From: Strongylocentrotus purpuratus
Taxonomy: Eukaryota > Echinodermata > Echinoidea > Camarodonta > Strongylocentrotidae
Direction: 5' to 3'
DNA length: 64,000 nt
NCBI RefSeq assembly: GCF_000002235.5
Contig: NW_022145615.1
Span: forward strand, 32,089,094-32,153,093
Shown here: in pieces, positions 12,701-24,390 of the stretch
Numbering within the stretch: position 1 is the first letter of the stretch
Layout: each line of letters begins with the position of its first letter
Notes under the pieces: generated by a model
Told to the model about the DNA's origin: nothing
The model's database searches: none
Seen by the model: the letters and a program-made list of their open reading frames with translations, nothing else
Translations under genes and position numbers: made by a program

Positions 12701-15700
12701 GAAGTATTGTTATTTTTTTTTTCTTCAAATTTTTGTTTGCTTGAATGATTGAATCACTGAGAATTAATTTTGTACCCAAAATTCAAAATTTTACTTCAAT
12801 ACAACTCAGTTCCAACTCTTCCTTTATTTAAACCAGAAGCATGTCTCATTGACAAAGAAAGATGTTTAAAGTCTGACCTCATTGAAGACGGCATGTATGA
12901 TGAGAGCTCGGCCATCTTGGGAGAACTTCCTGATTGTATCCCATTTGAAGGTCTCAGCTAGCATGCTACCACGGAACAGAAGTACTCCACGTAACGTCAG
13001 GCCAAGGTATAACTGGGTTCCATACATGTCCTGTTTAACATCAATAAACATAACAATGTTGTCAATATCTATTCGGCACACTCCTAGCAAAACAAATACA
13101 TGCTAGTACATGCAGCACATCAACCAGTGGATCTATGTATAGCTTTAAGTTGTATTGGAGGGACTTGGTAATCAAGGATTAATGAGTTACAAAAAGTAAT
13201 ACCATATTAACTGGGATTTGAACCCAGGACCTGCCTATTAGGAGATCGCTACTGTACCACTGAACTTTCACACCTCCTGATGAGTATACTTTCATCATAA
13301 ATGAAGCTAAGATATACGTATTTGATAAATTTACTTTCATGATGGGTAGATTAACTAGATTTTAGTATTTTCGACAATAAATGTTTGTTTTTATCATTTA
13401 GATTTGACGAGATTAATAAATCATTTCATTCATCAAGGCCTGACTCCAAGATGTTGTACTTACATGTCCATAATGTACTTTAACATTAACACACAATGGA
13501 TGGCACATCACAGAAACAAACAACTGTCAATCATGTGTGTACTACTAAATTAATATTAAAGGGGTCCGGGTATGACCAAGCTAGGCAGTGTAACATCCAA
13601 CTAGAAGGCACTATGAACATCACTGACAAAGAAAGCGGACAAAATATACAGTTCCTCAGGTAGACAAAGGAACATCCCTTCACTGCTATTATGTAAAAAA
13701 GTGAAAACGCATGTGACACCTGTTCTACACATTTTTACATAATATCAGTGAAGGGATGTTCCATTGTCTACCTGAGGAACTGTATATTTTGTCCGCTTTC
13801 TTTGTCAGTCATGTTCATAGTGAGGTCTGCATCTTGAAAGGGACTAGAAAAAAATAGTATTTTATCCTACTTTTATTTTTCATTGATATTTCATTTATTC
13901 TAACTATTTTCCTCACTGGAACAATTCATTAGTACAACAGCCTTTAAACTTGGCTGTTCCAGGCCGACATCATGATTAAATGTAACCTTGCATTATTAGT
14001 TAATTAAATAGTTCCTTCCTCAAACTTAAATTCTGTAAATTTCGGGCTTGAACTTTATGTCAGTGGGTGCAACAATTTAGGTAATAAAAATTTCAATTAT
14101 TTCCTAAAAGCTTGCCAAAACTTGACCTATTTTTAGTTTGCTTACCCGAACTAAATGAGGGTCTACTCCATACGTATCAAGCTTGTGAGCTGTCTCTATG
14201 AACTTGAATTCAGCTTGTGGTGGCGTCATACCACTGTAAATAAAACAACAATATTCAGTTAAACCACCATAAACAAACTTTAATTAAAGATTAGACAAAT
14301 ATATATTGTGCACAAGTACATGTATGCACAAATATTGTTGAACATAATTAAATGGAAAACCGAATGATGGATGGCAGCTATTTCATACAACACCTTATTG
14401 TGTTGTCAGTGGCTAATACAACCACTTAAATTTCATTCATATTTAAATGAAGTAATTGATAACAAAGTAGTACTGATACAAGCTCTATCAGGTATATTAA
14501 AGCTTCAATGGAAGTTAATAGTTCATCTATTTAAATGAAGTGATTGATGGCAGGGGGGCATCAATGGAAACTACAATAATTGCATACTTTGCCATTACAA
14601 TACAACTGCTACCATGTAAGAGGTTGTATTGTTAACTTGCCTCAAACCTTTTATCATAAATCACCTAAGAATTTCACTGTCACAAAAGAGGGTTTTTGTT
14701 GTTGTTGTTATGATGGAAAATTATAAGTCAATTTGTTCTTTATATCACTAAATCTAGTACAGCTGTACACCCATCTAATGCAATGAATTCTTACAATATG
14801 CATCTATAAAGTTTTAGTTGGTGACACATCAGGGGAAAAATTAACATTTATTTTTGGGGGGCTACTTTTCAACCTTGCCTGCATGAAAATAAAATTCTAA
14901 AATTTGTTTAGCATTGAACTCTATGCACATTTTTGGGGGCTCTTTTGGGCATTTCGGGGGATATTTCGCCCTGAGTCCCCATGTATTTTTTTCACTGTTA
15001 CACATAGTAAAACCAAGCAGTAATACATATTGTATCGTACATAGAACAGGCAAATACAAAATAATAAAACAATAAGAAATAATTCTAACAGAAGTGACAA
15101 GGAGAATACAATCAAATGGGGATATCGTTGCTCGTCAAAAAGCTATCCCAAAACAATTGTAAAGGGGGAGGGGTAACAAATTGCACCAAACTGTGCCTCA
15201 TCCATAGTAAAACCTTACCCGAGGTCTGACTGATGTAGCTCTTCTATCCTGATCTGTAGTTTCTCTGATTGTTTAGGAAACATGGTGAAGTAGGAGACGT
15301 AGCCTGGCAGGTGTTCTTCAGGGTTGTAATCTTCCAGGTTAGCTGTCAAAGAAAAATATTTAAAAATCATTATAGAAATTGAGTAATTCATACTTTCTTT
15401 GTTTCTACAGTTAAAACACTAAAACTGCCATTGGTCTCTGTAACTTTTTTTTTTGGGGGGGGGGGGGGGGGACGGTATGAAAAGGGAGTTGCGAAATCAT
15501 CATGAGGATCAAAATTGGAAGAAAATGGATGTTACACAGTAAAAAATGATCACATTTTTGCAAAAATATTTTAACAAATTTAAAATTAGATAACAGATGT
15601 CTTGCTTAAAGGTAATACAAAGTTTGGGGAAATTTTGAGAATTAGGTGGATACTGATTCTTTACACTTTTGATATATTTGGATGCCGATGTAGATGTATT

Positions 15701-18700
15701 ATAAGCACTAGAAAAATTAGCCCCTGAAACACTTCTGTTTTCGAGAAATATTGAATATAAAAATTTACCGGTGCTCCCGGTAAATTTTGATAAATTTCAA
15801 TTAGCGCCTACTGCCTTACAATGGTAGCTGCGACCATGAAAATCTCAGAATAAGTAGATGTGATATATAATTTCCAAACAGGAATAGCTAATCGATCAAT
15901 TTTAGTCAAGAAACATTGTTGTATAGCTTAATTAATATCTTGACCTTGAGAGGGAGCTATACAACATAACAAGTGTATTATTTACAATTTCATAACTTTA
16001 AACTCGATTTCAACTGCGACAACTATCAGTGAATATTGTAGGATCGCATATAAGCTTCCAATATGTTCATTTGAACCAAATTCATAACCCCATACCAAAA
16101 CTTTGTATTACCTTAAATATCTTCATGTTTAACACATCCGATGAAAGAATGCCCTGTAACATAATGTTTGATAATACTACCGTCTCAAAGAGAAAATAGT
16201 GGAATACTGTACATTACATAGTTTTCCATTCATTTTGTATAAAAAACACCACAAACATACATGTAAAAGTCCATGGCATCAGGTCACAAAAGGTCAGATG
16301 ATTCTTTCAGTTTTCTTTAATAGCTGTGATTAAGGACAGCTGTTGCTCTTATATCTGGTTTATTACTCAGACTGATTGTCTGTGGCTTTTGACCTTCACA
16401 ACTAATTCTTTGATCCAACCTACAAAGGTATACACATGTAGTATATAGATGTATTGCAAAGAAGCTTGTACTAATATGTAACTGATTAGGGACTGATCAC
16501 AATTTGTACAAGAAATATCAAACTTTGCATTTTTGCTTTGACATGGTGTGAGAGTGTCAAGTTTATTTCAAGCAATACTGTTCATTGACTTTGGTTTTAA
16601 ACACGAAACCCATTTCCTAGGGGGACAACTAGATGGATTGTGTATTTAAAGCATAACCCTAAGGAATGACAGAATTCAAAAATCAAGAGGTTAACACTTA
16701 CACTGCACAATGCAAGCACCCAAGAGAGCCTCTTCTTGAAAGGAACACACAATGCGGCCATGAAGAAGGTCTCGTTTGAGCTGCTGGAATAACTGAAAGC
16801 GAGTGATTTCCTCCTTTAATGAATAAGGGTCTACTGGGTAGAACTTCACCCTGAAGACCACTCTGTAGGGTGGGCCTGTCCCTGAAAGGAAGAAAAAATG
16901 GGGTGAAAGAGATATGAAATTATAATGATAATGATAATTATCTGGATTTATATTGCGCTAAATATGAGGTATCGTCATCGGATTAATTCTCACACAATGT
17001 GCACCACCTCCACTCCCTGCCGAGTATTCCTACCACATTGTATTATAACTAATCTCTACAAAATTCAGAATATGACAATGAGAATACTAAGTCAAATGTG
17101 ACAGCATTTTATAAAAGATTCTCACACAATGTGCACCACCTCCACTCCCTGCCGAGTATTCCTACCACATTGTATTATAACTAATCTCTACAAAATTCAG
17201 AATATGACAATGAGAATACTAAGTCAAATGTGACAGCATAAAAGATTGAATTGTACCAACTTAACTGTATTGCTAATACATGTACTGGGCATTAGTCATT
17301 ATATGAACGTGCTTCTTGGATTAAAGCAGATATCCCCTTAATCTATCCATTCATTACAGGATTAATCAAGCTTAATCCCATATCAGTCCTATCTTTACAA
17401 CAATGGCACAGAGGTTTTTTTATAAAGAGAGTCATTTCAATAGAAAAGCCGTAGTCTAGCTAACTGGGGATAGTTTAATAAAGGAAAATCCACCCCAATA
17501 TCATATCTATTCAAAAGTATTTAAACTTGTACATATAAAGGTCATAATGGAGTGGTCTTTATACAGAGGTTTCACTGTGCATACAGTCACTTCACACTCA
17601 CCTTTCAGTTGCTTGAGTGCATTCTTCTTGCAGTCTAGCCAATGCTAAGAAGGAAGAAATAACAAGAAGAAGAAAAAATCATCATTACACATGTATGTTG
17701 AGGAAAATCATGAGTGCACAATGAAAATATTTCCTTGTTTATCTCTTATATAACATGGGGTTGTATTATTCTTGCATACATGTAGCTTTCATTTAGGATA
17801 TTTTCCAAACAAAAACATATTCTTGTTAATATTCACATATAAATTGTCTCACTACAATGTACCGATTCATGTGCCATACACATACATGTATCTGCTACAG
17901 TTTCTAGTATAATTTATATCACTGTGATTTTACAATAAATCCCTTTTCAATTGTTATTATTTTTTTCCCTTGAACATGTTGCAGGCAATCACCTCCAAAA
18001 TTCATATATATGCCTATATTTATGTAATGCCTACTCAGTACTGGTATCACTTTCTGTAGACTTGCAAGTCATTCTTTCTCAAAATTTACATATTTGTTCT
18101 ACTACACCTGACCTCCCTTTCTCTCCATAGGTTCATATCTTTCTACACACTCTCCCTTATCACAGATTAGCATGAGTCACAGTCAACATTATATCACACA
18201 TGACCCTCCCTAATTAACCACACTTTTGGTAGCTATATTCATACGGGACTTTTGGAGTTAAAACTACACGGTTTTAAACTAGCGAAACCTCCAAGTTTTA
18301 AATAACCTATTTTCAACAGCTTGGTTTTCACAATTTTAAACTACATGTACAAGCCGAGCAGGGATATGTGAGTTTCACATATTATCCCTGAGCCGAGCAA
18401 GCATTTGCTTTAACTATATGTACAACAGACTGGCCAAAACCTTGGAGCTAATAATATTGCGTACACAGCTACCCAGCTAGCATACACTGTAACTGGAAGA
18501 TATTTATATGAAAGTCATCAATTTTTATTAAAAGGGGCATACAGAATGGATAACAATATTGTATACAAAACATTGTATTTGAAAAGATTAGTTGACATGA
18601 CAGCTAGCCAATTAATATTGCATGTTAACAATGAGCCCATCTCAAAGTTGATTGAATTGAAACCACAAGCTAAGCTACAGACTCTTGTATGAACCTACAT

Positions 18701-21700
18701 GTAGATGTCAGTAACAACTAACAACATCACCAGATCAAGTCTCATCACCCAGCCTTACATCCTGCAATATGGGCTGGGCACATTACCAGGAGTTGATGAC
18801 AGTTTAACAATTCTGAAGTCTCATGATTTGGTGTTTTCAACATTCCAGTGATATACATTGTAACATGGACATTGAGACCATGGAAATCTTTATCCTGTGA
18901 TGTCAGGGTACAACAACAAAATCATATAGAGAGCTACTTTACATGTAGGACCAGCAGCATTGTTACATCACATTTCTCATGATATAAGAATAATGAGATT
19001 CCACTGTATTCATCACATTAGTACCCATCTCTTGCTCTTGTAAAACTACACTGCAATACACTAGTGTAAATGACTTTTTGTGCAAATGATTTTTTTCCCC
19101 CTTTTATTTAAAAGTTTAAGTTGTCAATGGCCTGCTTCAGATAAACTATTTTGCAGCTAAAAGATAAAATAACAAACAAATGGGACATTGAACAGCTACA
19201 CCATGTAGATACATGTACATGTATGTAGTGTAAATGTTGGGTCTACTCTTAAGCCAAGTTCAAGGAGGTCACCTGATTCATCTCACAACTCCAAAATATC
19301 TGTCAAGTGTGACTTTCATTTAAACACAGAACAAACTGACAAAAATTATGTTATTACAGCTATACATGGTATTCTTTGAGAAAGAAATAATAATCCCAAA
19401 TGGAACTGATTGTCTCAGTGGTAACTTTTATCATATCATTTTAATATCAACAAATAATGAATAATAATACCTCCCATTGAATTTTGTATATAAACAATCC
19501 ATTAAAAATTGTCTCATTGCCAAGTTGCATATACCACCAAGTCTACCAAACAGACATTTTAAATTGAGTCTTCTACACTTCAAAATATTACCAGTATTTA
19601 AACAAATATATAAATCTGATACCCAAAGTTGATTAGCTCTATGTAGCAATTAGCATGTCAACTGTTGATTTTGTGAAATGACTAATATCCAGACAATTAC
19701 GTAACTGTATATGCTTCCAATACTGTTGGAGAGTGTCAATTTATTACAAGTACATGTGCAGTACAAGTATTCAAACATGTGGGCCCGAATTCACAAAGGA
19801 GGTTTGTCGACAAACCTTGGTTTTCGTACGTCATATGACGCGTTTTACGCGTTTTTTACAAACCTGGTTTGTAAAGAACAAAAGGAGGTTTGGCGAAACA
19901 AAAGGAGGTTTGAGCTCAAACCTTGCTTTGTGAATTCGGGCCGTGAGGTTCTAAGAATAGTAGCTGAACCTGTTTCATCTTGCCACATTAGGCCTGTCTT
20001 CACTAGCTCCAGATTGCCAAATATCCCGCTATTTGAACTATCCTGATCGCAAACTATCCAGCTAATTTGCGTCTTCATCAGCCCGAAGTTGCAACTAGCG
20101 GGATATTTGGTCGAGATAATCATCCCAAGATATCTTGGGCTAGTTTGCAAAATATCCCGCTATTTGTCCGGTGCGTTTTCACCAGACAGAAGACTCACAC
20201 TATGTGCGAACGCTGAGCAAAATATCTCGAGCTAATTTCTCAAGGTCGAATTTCAATTTTCGAGGTCAAATCTCGAGCTGATGAAGATGCGATTTGTAAC
20301 TTCAGGATTATTTCCCAAATCAGAAATAGCTTGCTATTTGGCAATCTCGAGACTCAAGCTGATGAGAACAGGCCTACACAGTGAGTATTCAAACGTGTGA
20401 TGTTCTAAGAATAGTAGCTGAACCACCTGTATCATCTTACCACACTGAATGTGTGAAAGCCCTAATGTTCATTACCCACAAAGAAACACAAGTGTTTCAG
20501 TTACTCACTGTGGTGTACACAGAACCAGTGAGTATTAATAGAATTTAAAGGGTAATCAATTTGCTTTAAACATTCCACGATCAAAATGTAGGAAAATGAG
20601 ATGAATTCAGTGATCTAACATACATGTATAACTTTTAAAAAAATAATAATCTTACTCTTTGCCCATTTTGGTGGTTAAATTTATACCATTCCGTTTGTCC
20701 ATTTTTTTCTGTTTCCAACAGAGGCCCAAAGAAACATTTTATAAAGGTTTATATCCCCTTTAAGAGTCAAGCAAAGTTCACTTCATATTAGTTGATGAAT
20801 CACATCCTAAACCATTTAATACTTTATGAATCTTAAAAAATACCAAATGTGTGTGTATGAGGGGGAGGGGCAGATAGTCTTATTTGTTTGCTTCTTTTTC
20901 TTTTGGTGTGATAGTGTTATTTTTTGTATACCGGTACCGTAAATGTTGTCCTGTTATTTTCATTGTTTTTAAAGGAAAAATAGAAATATCTTGCAATCTA
21001 GATAAATCTGCATCAAGGTTATTCCCCAAATACTGTATTGTGTGAAAGACATGCAATTGCTGTGTATACTCGTCCATAACATTCACCTAATGTAGAAATT
21101 ATTATCACCCCAAGGTCATACAGTGTAAATCAATAGAAATCTTATCTATACAGGAAGACAGTTTAAGATTGTTTTACCTTGAATGGATAATAAATTAGGA
21201 CTTTTTTTTTTCTTCAATCATACACTATTCTACTCTGTCTGACCATACACTGTAGGTGAAAACAAATGTTTCAACTAGCCTTTTCAGGTGTCTTGTGGCG
21301 ATTCATGCTAATTTGTGGAGAAATAATCCTAAATGTTCAATAACAATGTACTGTTAACCTTTGTAACAACTCAAAAACAGAGAAGGAAAGCAATAGATTA
21401 CAGTTGAAAGAAATTGAACAAATAATCAGAAGGCTTGAAAGCTCAAATTATGAAATTTACACTGTATGCGACTCCTTAGCTGTCGATGCGGTCATATTGT
21501 AAGACTGCAAAATAACTGGGAAAACATCCATTATCAAGCAGTAAGCCATTTAACCCCATAACATTTCCCTAGCAATAAAATACTAACATATAACATTCTG
21601 TCATTGTGCGTCATAAGAGCAAACAAATCATTATTCAACATTGCATTTGGATAAAAAAATTACAACATTCTTTTACATGAATACCTGTATATGCAAAAGA

Positions 21701-24390
21701 AAATGAGAGAATACTGGTTGCTTAAATCAAAGTTCCCCATTGCTGTCCTCCTTTTTGGAAATTTTTGCAAAGGTTGAACAAAATTTCTCCGCCGGGTAAC
21801 GAACCCGAACTTATAACACCAATGCCTTGACCATGGATATGGGCCAGTGGCTTGGGCAACATTAAAATTTCCAAAAGGGAGGACAGCAAAGGGAAATATT
21901 GATCGAAGCTACAACCATTAATTATACTCTCATTTCCTTTCGCATTGTATTTATTTCCAATTAGAGTTGCCACTTGCCAGGTTGTTGTTGTATCAGCTTA
22001 TTTCCTTACACTTACGGTATGTATTTTTATCTACGGTAAACACTGTAAATTGGTTTCAGTTTCAAAAGTTCATATAAACCGGGTGTGCAGTGTCAAGATC
22101 TTGCACAATTTTGCAAGCAATGTGATTATAATCACTAAGGCTTTGATAAGAGATACACGTACTTGAGATTATGGTATTTGGTTTAGCGGTCTGGTCATGC
22201 ACTGGAAAAGTAATGGGGATTGCCGCAGATTACTTGTACAGTAAGTCAGTCAAATCAATATGTCAAATATAAAGGTCATAAAGTAGACATAACAACGACT
22301 TCAAAGTTCATTGCGACATAAAAAGTATCCATGTTTATCACTACTACTGGAGCAAACCTTACATGTAGGTATTTCCCTCTAATGCTGCACTTGTAATTGT
22401 GCATAGGTACATGAACATGTTCATGTTAGTTTGCTCTAAGCTTTTAAAGAGAAAAGTGATTTGGAGAAGAAAAAAATGTTGACGTTACTAGATAGATTAA
22501 TGAAATAAAATACATTAATGTAGGTCTATTTGAACAATAGTTTGATGTACATTGTATACAGTTTTGACCACCTGTATAGAAATACCACCTGTCTACAGAG
22601 CTAGACCACATTTTTTGTTTCCCTTAAAAATGGTTTCTCATTGGGCCTGTCTGCACTATCTCGAGATTGCCAAATATCCAGCTATTTGAACTATCCCGAT
22701 CGCAAACTATCCAGCTAATTTGCGTCTTCATTAGAACGAAGTAGCAAATTAGCTGGATAGTTGGTCGGGATAATATCCCAAGATATCTCAGTCTAGTTTG
22801 CGGTTTTTTGTGCTTACTCGAGGTCAGTGGTTGTACTAGCGCGCTGAGCGGTATAGATCGCATGTGCGAACCGGAAATCGTTGTGCATGATGGGATCGGG
22901 ATATTTGACTCCGGACTTCGGTCTAATGAAGACGGTCGCAAACTATCCCGCTAGTTCGGAAATAGTGGGATATTTTGCAAACTAGACCGAGATATCTTGG
23001 GATATTATCCCGACCAACTATCCAGCTAATTTGCTACTTCGTTCTAATGAAGACGCAAATAGCTGGATAGTTTGCGATCGGGATAGTGAAGACGGGCCTA
23101 ATGAAACAGGTTTTTTAAGGAACCTGTATATAAAGACCACCTACCTATAAAGACCACTTTTCTTGTCTCCCTTGGGTGGTCTTCAGATGGGTTTCAATGC
23201 TGGAAAGAATGTACTGTACATGACACAATAAAGTATCACTGAATGCAAAACGGTGCAAGAGTCAAGACTGTTGTCTCTCATTGCTCTGTGGCCAAATTGA
23301 AAACATGATTTTTGTAGGTTGAATCAAGAGTTCTCTTTGGGAACTCTCAATCGAATTGTGATTGTTGCCCTCTCTTACCCTCTGTTTGTGTTGGTCGACA
23401 TAGCGCAGTCCAAAATACTCCCTTTCAGCAAGTCTCAGGGCATCACATGCCTGGTCAAGTAAGAACTGTCCTTTGCTATCCCTCTGAAAAGTAGAAAAAT
23501 ATACAAGAAGCTTAAAGGGTGATGCAACCTTTGTAATAAGTTTTATGAAAACTGAAAAATCAGAGGTTGGTGAAAAGTTTGAACGAGGTCAAAATCGAGC
23601 TAATTAATGCTAGTAATGGTAGAATCGTTTAACAATGCAAAATTTACTTCTTTCTATTTGAATTTAATGTAAATTTGAATCCTAGTTTCTTGTTTGCATT
23701 TTTTATTAATGCAGAGGGGAGCTCCATGTTTTTTTATTTTTTCCCAACATATTTTGTTTTCACTCCCTGCCCCCCCCCCCCCCCAAAAAAAGTCTGAAAA
23801 ACAGGAAACTGATCATTATTTCACTTGGGCCTTCGCCGAATTATAAAACCATTCTAGTAAATACAATTTCATTCAAAACTGTCACTGATGCGTTCTCCAA
23901 GTCTGAGTTATCAATATCATGTCACTTCATCATTGACCAATTTGATGGCATCATCATCATTATCTCAATTCTCATCATCAGGATCATCAGACAATCTGAT
24001 TCATCATTTATTCTTCAAAAATGTTCAAACTCAAACTCAACAAAAAATCACGCCATCAACTGTAACTGTGACTGAGTGTTACTGGGACAGCTCAACAGCG
24101 GATGCGATTGATCAATTAATAAATGCTTGACATCATTAATATTTCCTATCAACTATTAAATCTATTATCTGATTATTCAGATCAAGTATCATCTAAATTC
24201 TACTGTAGTGTAGGCCTACTTTGTAATCTAACTCCAGGGAGCTCCGCCGCGTAATCAAGCCAAATTGTGGGATTAATTTATTATGTGCATTACTCACTTG
24301 AAATTCCACATTGATCGAGTCCACTTGTTCATCCAAAAGTTTGATAATACAATGAAACCGGTGCTCCGTACCGAATGAGTATGACGACAT
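6762..24390 (-). CDS. FRMD5: FERM-domain protein, FRMD3/FRMD5 type, 12 exons
   Basis: FRMD3/5 proteins are membrane-anchored FERM adaptors at cell contacts. Minus-strand coding exons in order: 24390-24298, 23483-23379, 17644-17602, 16881-16702, 15342-15219, 14233-14146, 13030-12878, 12215-12127, 11474-11409, 10027-9959, 8150-8071, 7408-6762. All have AG/GT borders and the phases join without a break to 578 aa, close to vertebrate FRMD5/FRMD3 (570-600). The start MSSYSFGTEHRF leads into the F1 lobe (FHCIIKLLDE, REYFGLRYVD, KQRHWLD). F2 has FRVKFYPVDP and LKRDLLHGRI; F3 has LDTYGVDPHL and the LWKCAIENQGFY helix. A basic FERM-adjacent segment (RVTKGLKRTNSFLRRNRFSF) follows. Near the C-terminus, residues about 494-515 form one membrane span followed by FETDLP, as in FRMD3/5 (TESDLD). 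The long last exon is acidic and poorly conserved. Invertebrates probably have one gene for both vertebrate paralogues, so the symbol is approximate. Confidence 0.9.
7640..8035. repeat. Purine-rich low-complexity intron stretch with a G17 run
   Basis: Within the last FRMD intron (7409-8070) the plus strand is almost all A and G, with GA runs near 7838-7852 and an unbroken G run at 7981-7997. The long open frames on the minus strand (many S, F, L) are products of this composition, not genes. Confidence 0.8.
9487..9501 (+). promoter_or_regulatory. CTCF-like core motif in FRMD intron
   Basis: The 15-mer TCAGTAGATGGCGCT fits the CTCF core consensus CCASYAGRKGGCRSY at 14 of 15 positions; only the first base differs. 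It lies in the FRMD intron between exons at 9959 and 8150. CTCF binding in this organism is inferred. A chance match in 64 kb is possible but not very likely. Confidence 0.35.
11041..11330. repeat. Short interspersed tandem words GGGGGTAATTGTCC in both orientations
   Basis: The left end reads GGACAATTACCCCC twice, then a long C run. After about 70 bases the complement GGGGGTAATTGT recurs at irregular spacing (near 11163, 11179, 11238, 11254, 11281 and 11299), some copies damaged. The block is a degenerate minisatellite with an internal inversion inside an FRMD intron (10028-11408). The long C and G homopolymers inside it are sites where sequencing errors are likely. Confidence 0.65.
13211..13275 (-). 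repeat. tRNA-like relic (SINE head or tRNA pseudogene)
   Basis: Reading the minus strand, CTGGG-TTCAAAT-CCCAG forms a perfect five-pair T arm with a seven-base loop (13211-13227). About 30 bases upstream is an A-box-like AGTTCAGTGGTA. The anticodon arm does not pair and no acceptor stem is found, so it is not a working tRNA. A tRNA-derived SINE fragment is the best reading. It sits in FRMD intron 6. Confidence 0.45.
13611..13820. repeat. Near-perfect long hairpin (about 90 bp arms)
   Basis: The left arm 13611-13700 and the right arm 13732-13820 are reverse complements with only a few differences. Shared words include GACAAAGAAAGCGGACAAAA, CAGTTCCTCAGGTAGACAA and GGAACATCCCTTCACTG. The loop is about 30 bases. 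Neither end shows an obvious mobile-element terminus or target duplication. It lies in FRMD intron 6, so the pre-mRNA would fold into a long double-stranded stem. Confidence 0.8.
15610..16113 (+). mobile_element. TTAA-flanked MITE, copy 1 (about 504 bp)
   Basis: The ends are inverted repeats: AGGTAATACAAAGTTTGGGG on the left and CCAAAACTTTGTATTACCT on the right. TTAA precedes the left end; the right flank is TAAA. A second copy at 39982-40483 lies in opposite orientation and matches throughout, including the internal words TTTACCGG and GACCTTGAGAGGGAGCTATA. No open frame for a transposase is present. TTAA targets are typical of piggyBac-type elements, so this is probably a non-autonomous piggyBac-like MITE. 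It sits in FRMD intron 4. Confidence 0.75.
16986..17245 (+). repeat. Tandem duplication, 132 bp unit, two copies
   Basis: The block starting ATTCTCACACAATGTGCACC at 16986 is repeated at 17118. The copies look identical apart from about five bases (TTTAT) missing near the end of the second. High identity implies a recent duplication, or an assembly artefact. It is in FRMD intron 3 and does not touch an exon. Confidence 0.9.
19782..19942. mobile_element. MITE with GGCCCGAATTCACAAAG ends (161 bp)
   Basis: The termini are inverted repeats, GGCCCGAATTCACAAAGGAG on the left and CTTTGTGAATTCGGGCC on the right. The interior contains several GGTTTG/CAAACC words. The flanks are GTG on both sides, and the matching uninterrupted repeat at 20381 carries only one such GTG, so a 3 bp target duplication is well supported. 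No coding capacity. Confidence 0.8.
19989..20376. mobile_element. MITE with TAGGCCTGT ends, copy A (388 bp)
   Basis: The left end TAGGCCTGTCTTCACTAGCT and the right end, whose complement reads TAGGCCTGTTCTCATCAGCT, are imperfect inverted repeats extending to GATTGCCAAATA. The interior has many short inverted words such as AATATCCCGCTATTTG. A relative at 22642-23100 shares ends and interior. No protein is encoded. Confidence 0.75.
21733..21896. mobile_element. Foldback element with a tRNA-like core (about 164 bp)
   Basis: The outer arms 21733-21765 and 21864-21896 are inverted repeats built on GCTGTCCTCC and TTGGAAATTTT. Between them, read on the minus strand, are an A-box-like GGTCAAGGCATTGG (about 21819-21836) and a T arm TCGGG-TTCGTTA-CCCGG (21792-21808) that pairs at all five positions with one wobble. 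The whole is too degenerate to be a tRNA. It may be two inverted SINE ends or a foldback that captured a tRNA-like promoter. It lies in FRMD intron 2. Confidence 0.55.
22560..23195 (+). repeat. Dispersed AAAGACCACC repeat, split by a MITE
   Basis: The left part (22560-22641) has GACCACCTGTATAGAAATACCA and related words; the right part (23101-23195) has ATAAAGACCACCTACC and CTATAAAGACCAC. Together they match the uninterrupted copy at 43465-43635. The element at 22642-23100 lies between the halves, so the dispersed repeat is older than the MITE. Confidence 0.6.
22642..23100. mobile_element. MITE with TAGGCC ends, copy B (459 bp)
   Basis: The left end TGGGCCTGTCTGCACTATC and the complement of the right end TAGGCCCGTCTTCACTATC are inverted repeats. 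Long inner palindromes (CAAACTATCCAGCTAATTTG, GGGATAATATCCCAAGATAT) make nearly the whole element self-complementary. It is related to copy A at 19989-20376. It has no coding capacity and sits in FRMD intron 2. Confidence 0.75.

Larger units (their letters stand above)
19765..20445 (+). repeat. Older direct repeat split by two mobile elements
   Basis: The sequence AGTATTCAAACRTGTG, then GTTCTAAGAATAGTAGCTGA and ATCTTRCCACA, occurs twice. The right copy (20381-20445) is uninterrupted. The left copy (19765-19988) is interrupted after the first block by the 161 bp element at 19782-19942. The 388 bp element at 19989-20376 separates the two copies. The uninterrupted copy serves as a natural empty site. 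Confidence 0.75.
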
